NCBI GenBank assembly: GCA_049516595.1
Contig: JBEKSY010000009.1
Coordinates: 53,242 to 117,241 of the forward strand
Length of the DNA stretch: 64,000 bases
Origin: JBEKHT01 sp049516595
Lineage (GTDB): Bacteria; Chloroflexota; Anaerolineae; Anaerolineales; RBG-16-64-43
Reading direction: 5' to 3'
Both the position numbers and the translations under genes were made by a program. Positions 62,878 through 64,000 of this stretch are shown in pieces. The notes below the pieces were generated by a model. That model worked only from the letters and a program-made list of their open reading frames with translations, searched no databases and was not told the DNA's origin. How positions within the stretch are numbered: position 1 is the stretch's first letter; each line of letters opens with the position of its first letter.

Positions 62878-63903
62878 TCAATACATGTGAGACAGTTTCG
62901 GGGCCAGATGAGGGTGACAGGCCCGAATGTAGTCAGCGGGGGTACGCCTGTCAAGGGCCCGGTGCGGCCGGACGAAGTTATAGATCCTCTGCCAGCGCGA
63001 CAGGGCCTGGTTGAGCGGGCCAAGGTTGAGATCGCCTTCGTAGACATCGTAAAAGCCTTCCAGGTGGGTGCGGTGGGCGCGTTCGACCCGGCCGTTCAGC
63101 TTCGGGGAATAGGGAGGCAGAACGAAGAGTTGGACATGACGGAGTTGGCAGGCTTGTTCAAAGGCGGCCTTGAACTCGGATCCACCATCCACTTGAATGG
63201 CTCTGATCGGGAACGGCGTGCGATGCAGCAGGCCCTCCAAGAAGTTGGCGGCGGTGGTGGCGGTGGCTTGTTTGTGGACTTCGAGCTCGTTCCAGCGGGA
63301 GATGGTGTCGCACGCGGTGAAATGCTTGAGGGTCAATCCGGGGACAGGGCGCACATCCATCGTGTCGATCTGGACCAAATCGCCAGGCGCGGTGACGGGA
63401 TAGTCGCGTGGCTTGCGGATCGCAAAGGGCCTTGGAACGCAGCGTTTTCGATGCCTCGTTGCGTGGCGCGGGGGCTCATGCAGGTAGCCTCGTTGCTTCA
63501 GGTAGCTCAAGATCCGGCCGACGGTTGACATCGAGGTTGTACGGCTCTCCCGGCCCAGCAGCACGGTCAAAGGGTCTTTCCCCCAGCCCGGGTAGGTTTC
63601 TCGGAGCTGTTGGACCCTGGCCACCAGGGGAGCGCCCCAAGAACGAGGGCGACAACGCTTGGGACGCCGGCTGCGGTCTTCCAGCCCCTTCAGGCCGTCT
63701 TGGCGTACACGCTTGGCCCAGCGGTAGAAGGTGGCTCGCGAGACGTCGAGGGTCTGGCTGGCCTGGGTGCTGTTCAGCCCATGGCGGCGCAATGCTTGCC
63801 AGGCTGACAAGATCCGTAGCCGCTCCTGGCCCTTGGGCGAGAGACAGGTGAGACGATGGCCGGCCAGATAGAAGTACGCGCGTGGTAGAGTCAGGAGGCG
63901 CAT
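62878..63903 (-). CDS. IS481-family transposase
   Basis: About 341 residues from the ATG at 63903 (AAGGAGAG upstream). The N-terminal helix-turn-helix includes LNSTQASQTLDVSRATFYRW. The integrase core has VQIDTMDVRPVPGL (Asp), AIQVDGGSEFKAAFE (Asp) and NGRVERAHRTHLEGF (Glu), and ends LNQALSRWQRIYNFVRPHR. All three catalytic residues are present. The last codons lie in and beyond the terminal repeat, so the protein's end depends on flanking DNA. The remnant at 3675-3880 is from a relative. Confidence 0.94.
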   Translation of the reverse strand: MRLLTLPRAYFYLAGHRLTCLSPKGQERLRILSAWQALRRHGLNSTQASQTLDVSRATFYRWAKRVRQDGLKGLEDRSRRPKRCRPRSWGAPLVARVQQLRETYPGWGKDPLTVLLGRESRTTSMSTVGRILSYLKQRGYLHEPPRHATRHRKRCVPRPFAIRKPRDYPVTAPGDLVQIDTMDVRPVPGLTLKHFTACDTISRWNELEVHKQATATTAANFLEGLLHRTPFPIRAIQVDGGSEFKAAFEQACQLRHVQLFVLPPYSPKLNGRVERAHRTHLEGFYDVYEGDLNLGPLNQALSRWQRIYNFVRPHRALDRRTPADYIRACHPHLAPKLSHMY

Positions 63904-63985
63904 CGGGGATCTCTCCTTGGTTGGTCTGATCACCCCAAGGATGACCCCGATGCGTATTCTTGTCTACTCTGACTGTCTCACATGT
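62883..63985 (-). mobile_element. IS481-family insertion sequence with 14-bp terminal repeats
   Basis: ACATGTGAGACAGT (62883-62896) and its exact complement ACTGTCTCACATGT (63972-63985) bound the transposase gene, giving an element of about 1.1 kb. The true ends may be at TGTGAGA, three bases inside. I see no clear target duplication. It inserted about 20 bp upstream of the -35 of the right-hand operon promoter. Confidence 0.85.
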
Positions 63986-64000
63986 GTCTGGACTTACTCA

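Noticed and set aside
62857..63528. Plus-strand frame of 223 codons with a poly-Gly run
   Set aside because: Antisense to the IS481 transposase.
1..64000. CRISPR array or cas genes
   Set aside because: No regularly spaced direct repeats of 25-40 bases and no Cas-like proteins were seen; the only tandem repeats are the two tRNA-like units and a short repeat in the binding-protein linker.

Overview
The window is a GC-rich bacterial (probably metagenome-type) sequence. The solute-binding lipoproteins with Ala/Pro/Thr-rich linkers after the lipobox, transporters without their own ATPases, MttB-like methyltransferases and tungsten-type aldehyde:ferredoxin oxidoreductases (AOR) together suggest an anaerobic member of the Chloroflexota. 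That placement is inference from style, not from a marker gene.

Left catabolic region (1-23188). A minus-strand operon (class III aminotransferase, two xylose-isomerase-like epimerases, an unknown partial gene), plus-strand genes for an M24 peptidase, an SDR and a Gfo/Idh/MocA dehydrogenase, a minus-strand MttB-like gene, and a long plus-strand operon (sugar ABC transporter, enolase-superfamily enzyme, AOR, fucose-isomerase-like protein, PfkB kinase, class II aldolase). A LacI-family gene closes the region. Five near-palindromic sites of the form TGCAAWCGNTTNCA lie beside five good sigma70-type promoters, including that of the lacI gene itself, so this region looks like one regulon.

Accessory island (about 23.2-44.5 kb). 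A broken tyrosine recombinase with its MerR partner, three tRNA 3'-half remnants, a phage-like HGG protein, a DUF2726-like protein, a tightly overlapped four-gene operon (unknown 444 aa protein, PLD-type nuclease, 1167 aa SNF2-like helicase, YbjN-like small protein), a second, lower-GC SNF2 helicase operon, a YgjP-type metallopeptidase remnant, a FokI-like nuclease gene split by one in-frame TGA, and an IS630 element. The four-gene operon is the best candidate for an undescribed defence system.

Right catabolic region (44.5-62.8 kb). After remnants of a GH2 glycosidase, an ADP-ribosylglycohydrolase and an M24 peptidase comes a ribokinase on the plus strand, then an operon of about 14 kb read leftward: MttB-like methyltransferase, ADP-ribosylglycohydrolase family protein, GntR/FCD regulator, AOR, D-threonine-aldolase-like enzyme, oligopeptide-type ABC transporter, zinc alcohol dehydrogenase, M42 peptidase and a URO-D-fold protein. 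Its promoter carries a perfect GntR-type palindrome at the expected start point and sits about 20 bp from an IS481 element that ends the window.

The two catabolic regions repeat one logic: MttB homolog, M24 peptidase, ABC uptake, a C-C lyase (aldolase) that would release an aldehyde, and an AOR that could oxidise it to an acid with ferredoxin. Both place a long RNA hairpin directly after the binding-protein gene.
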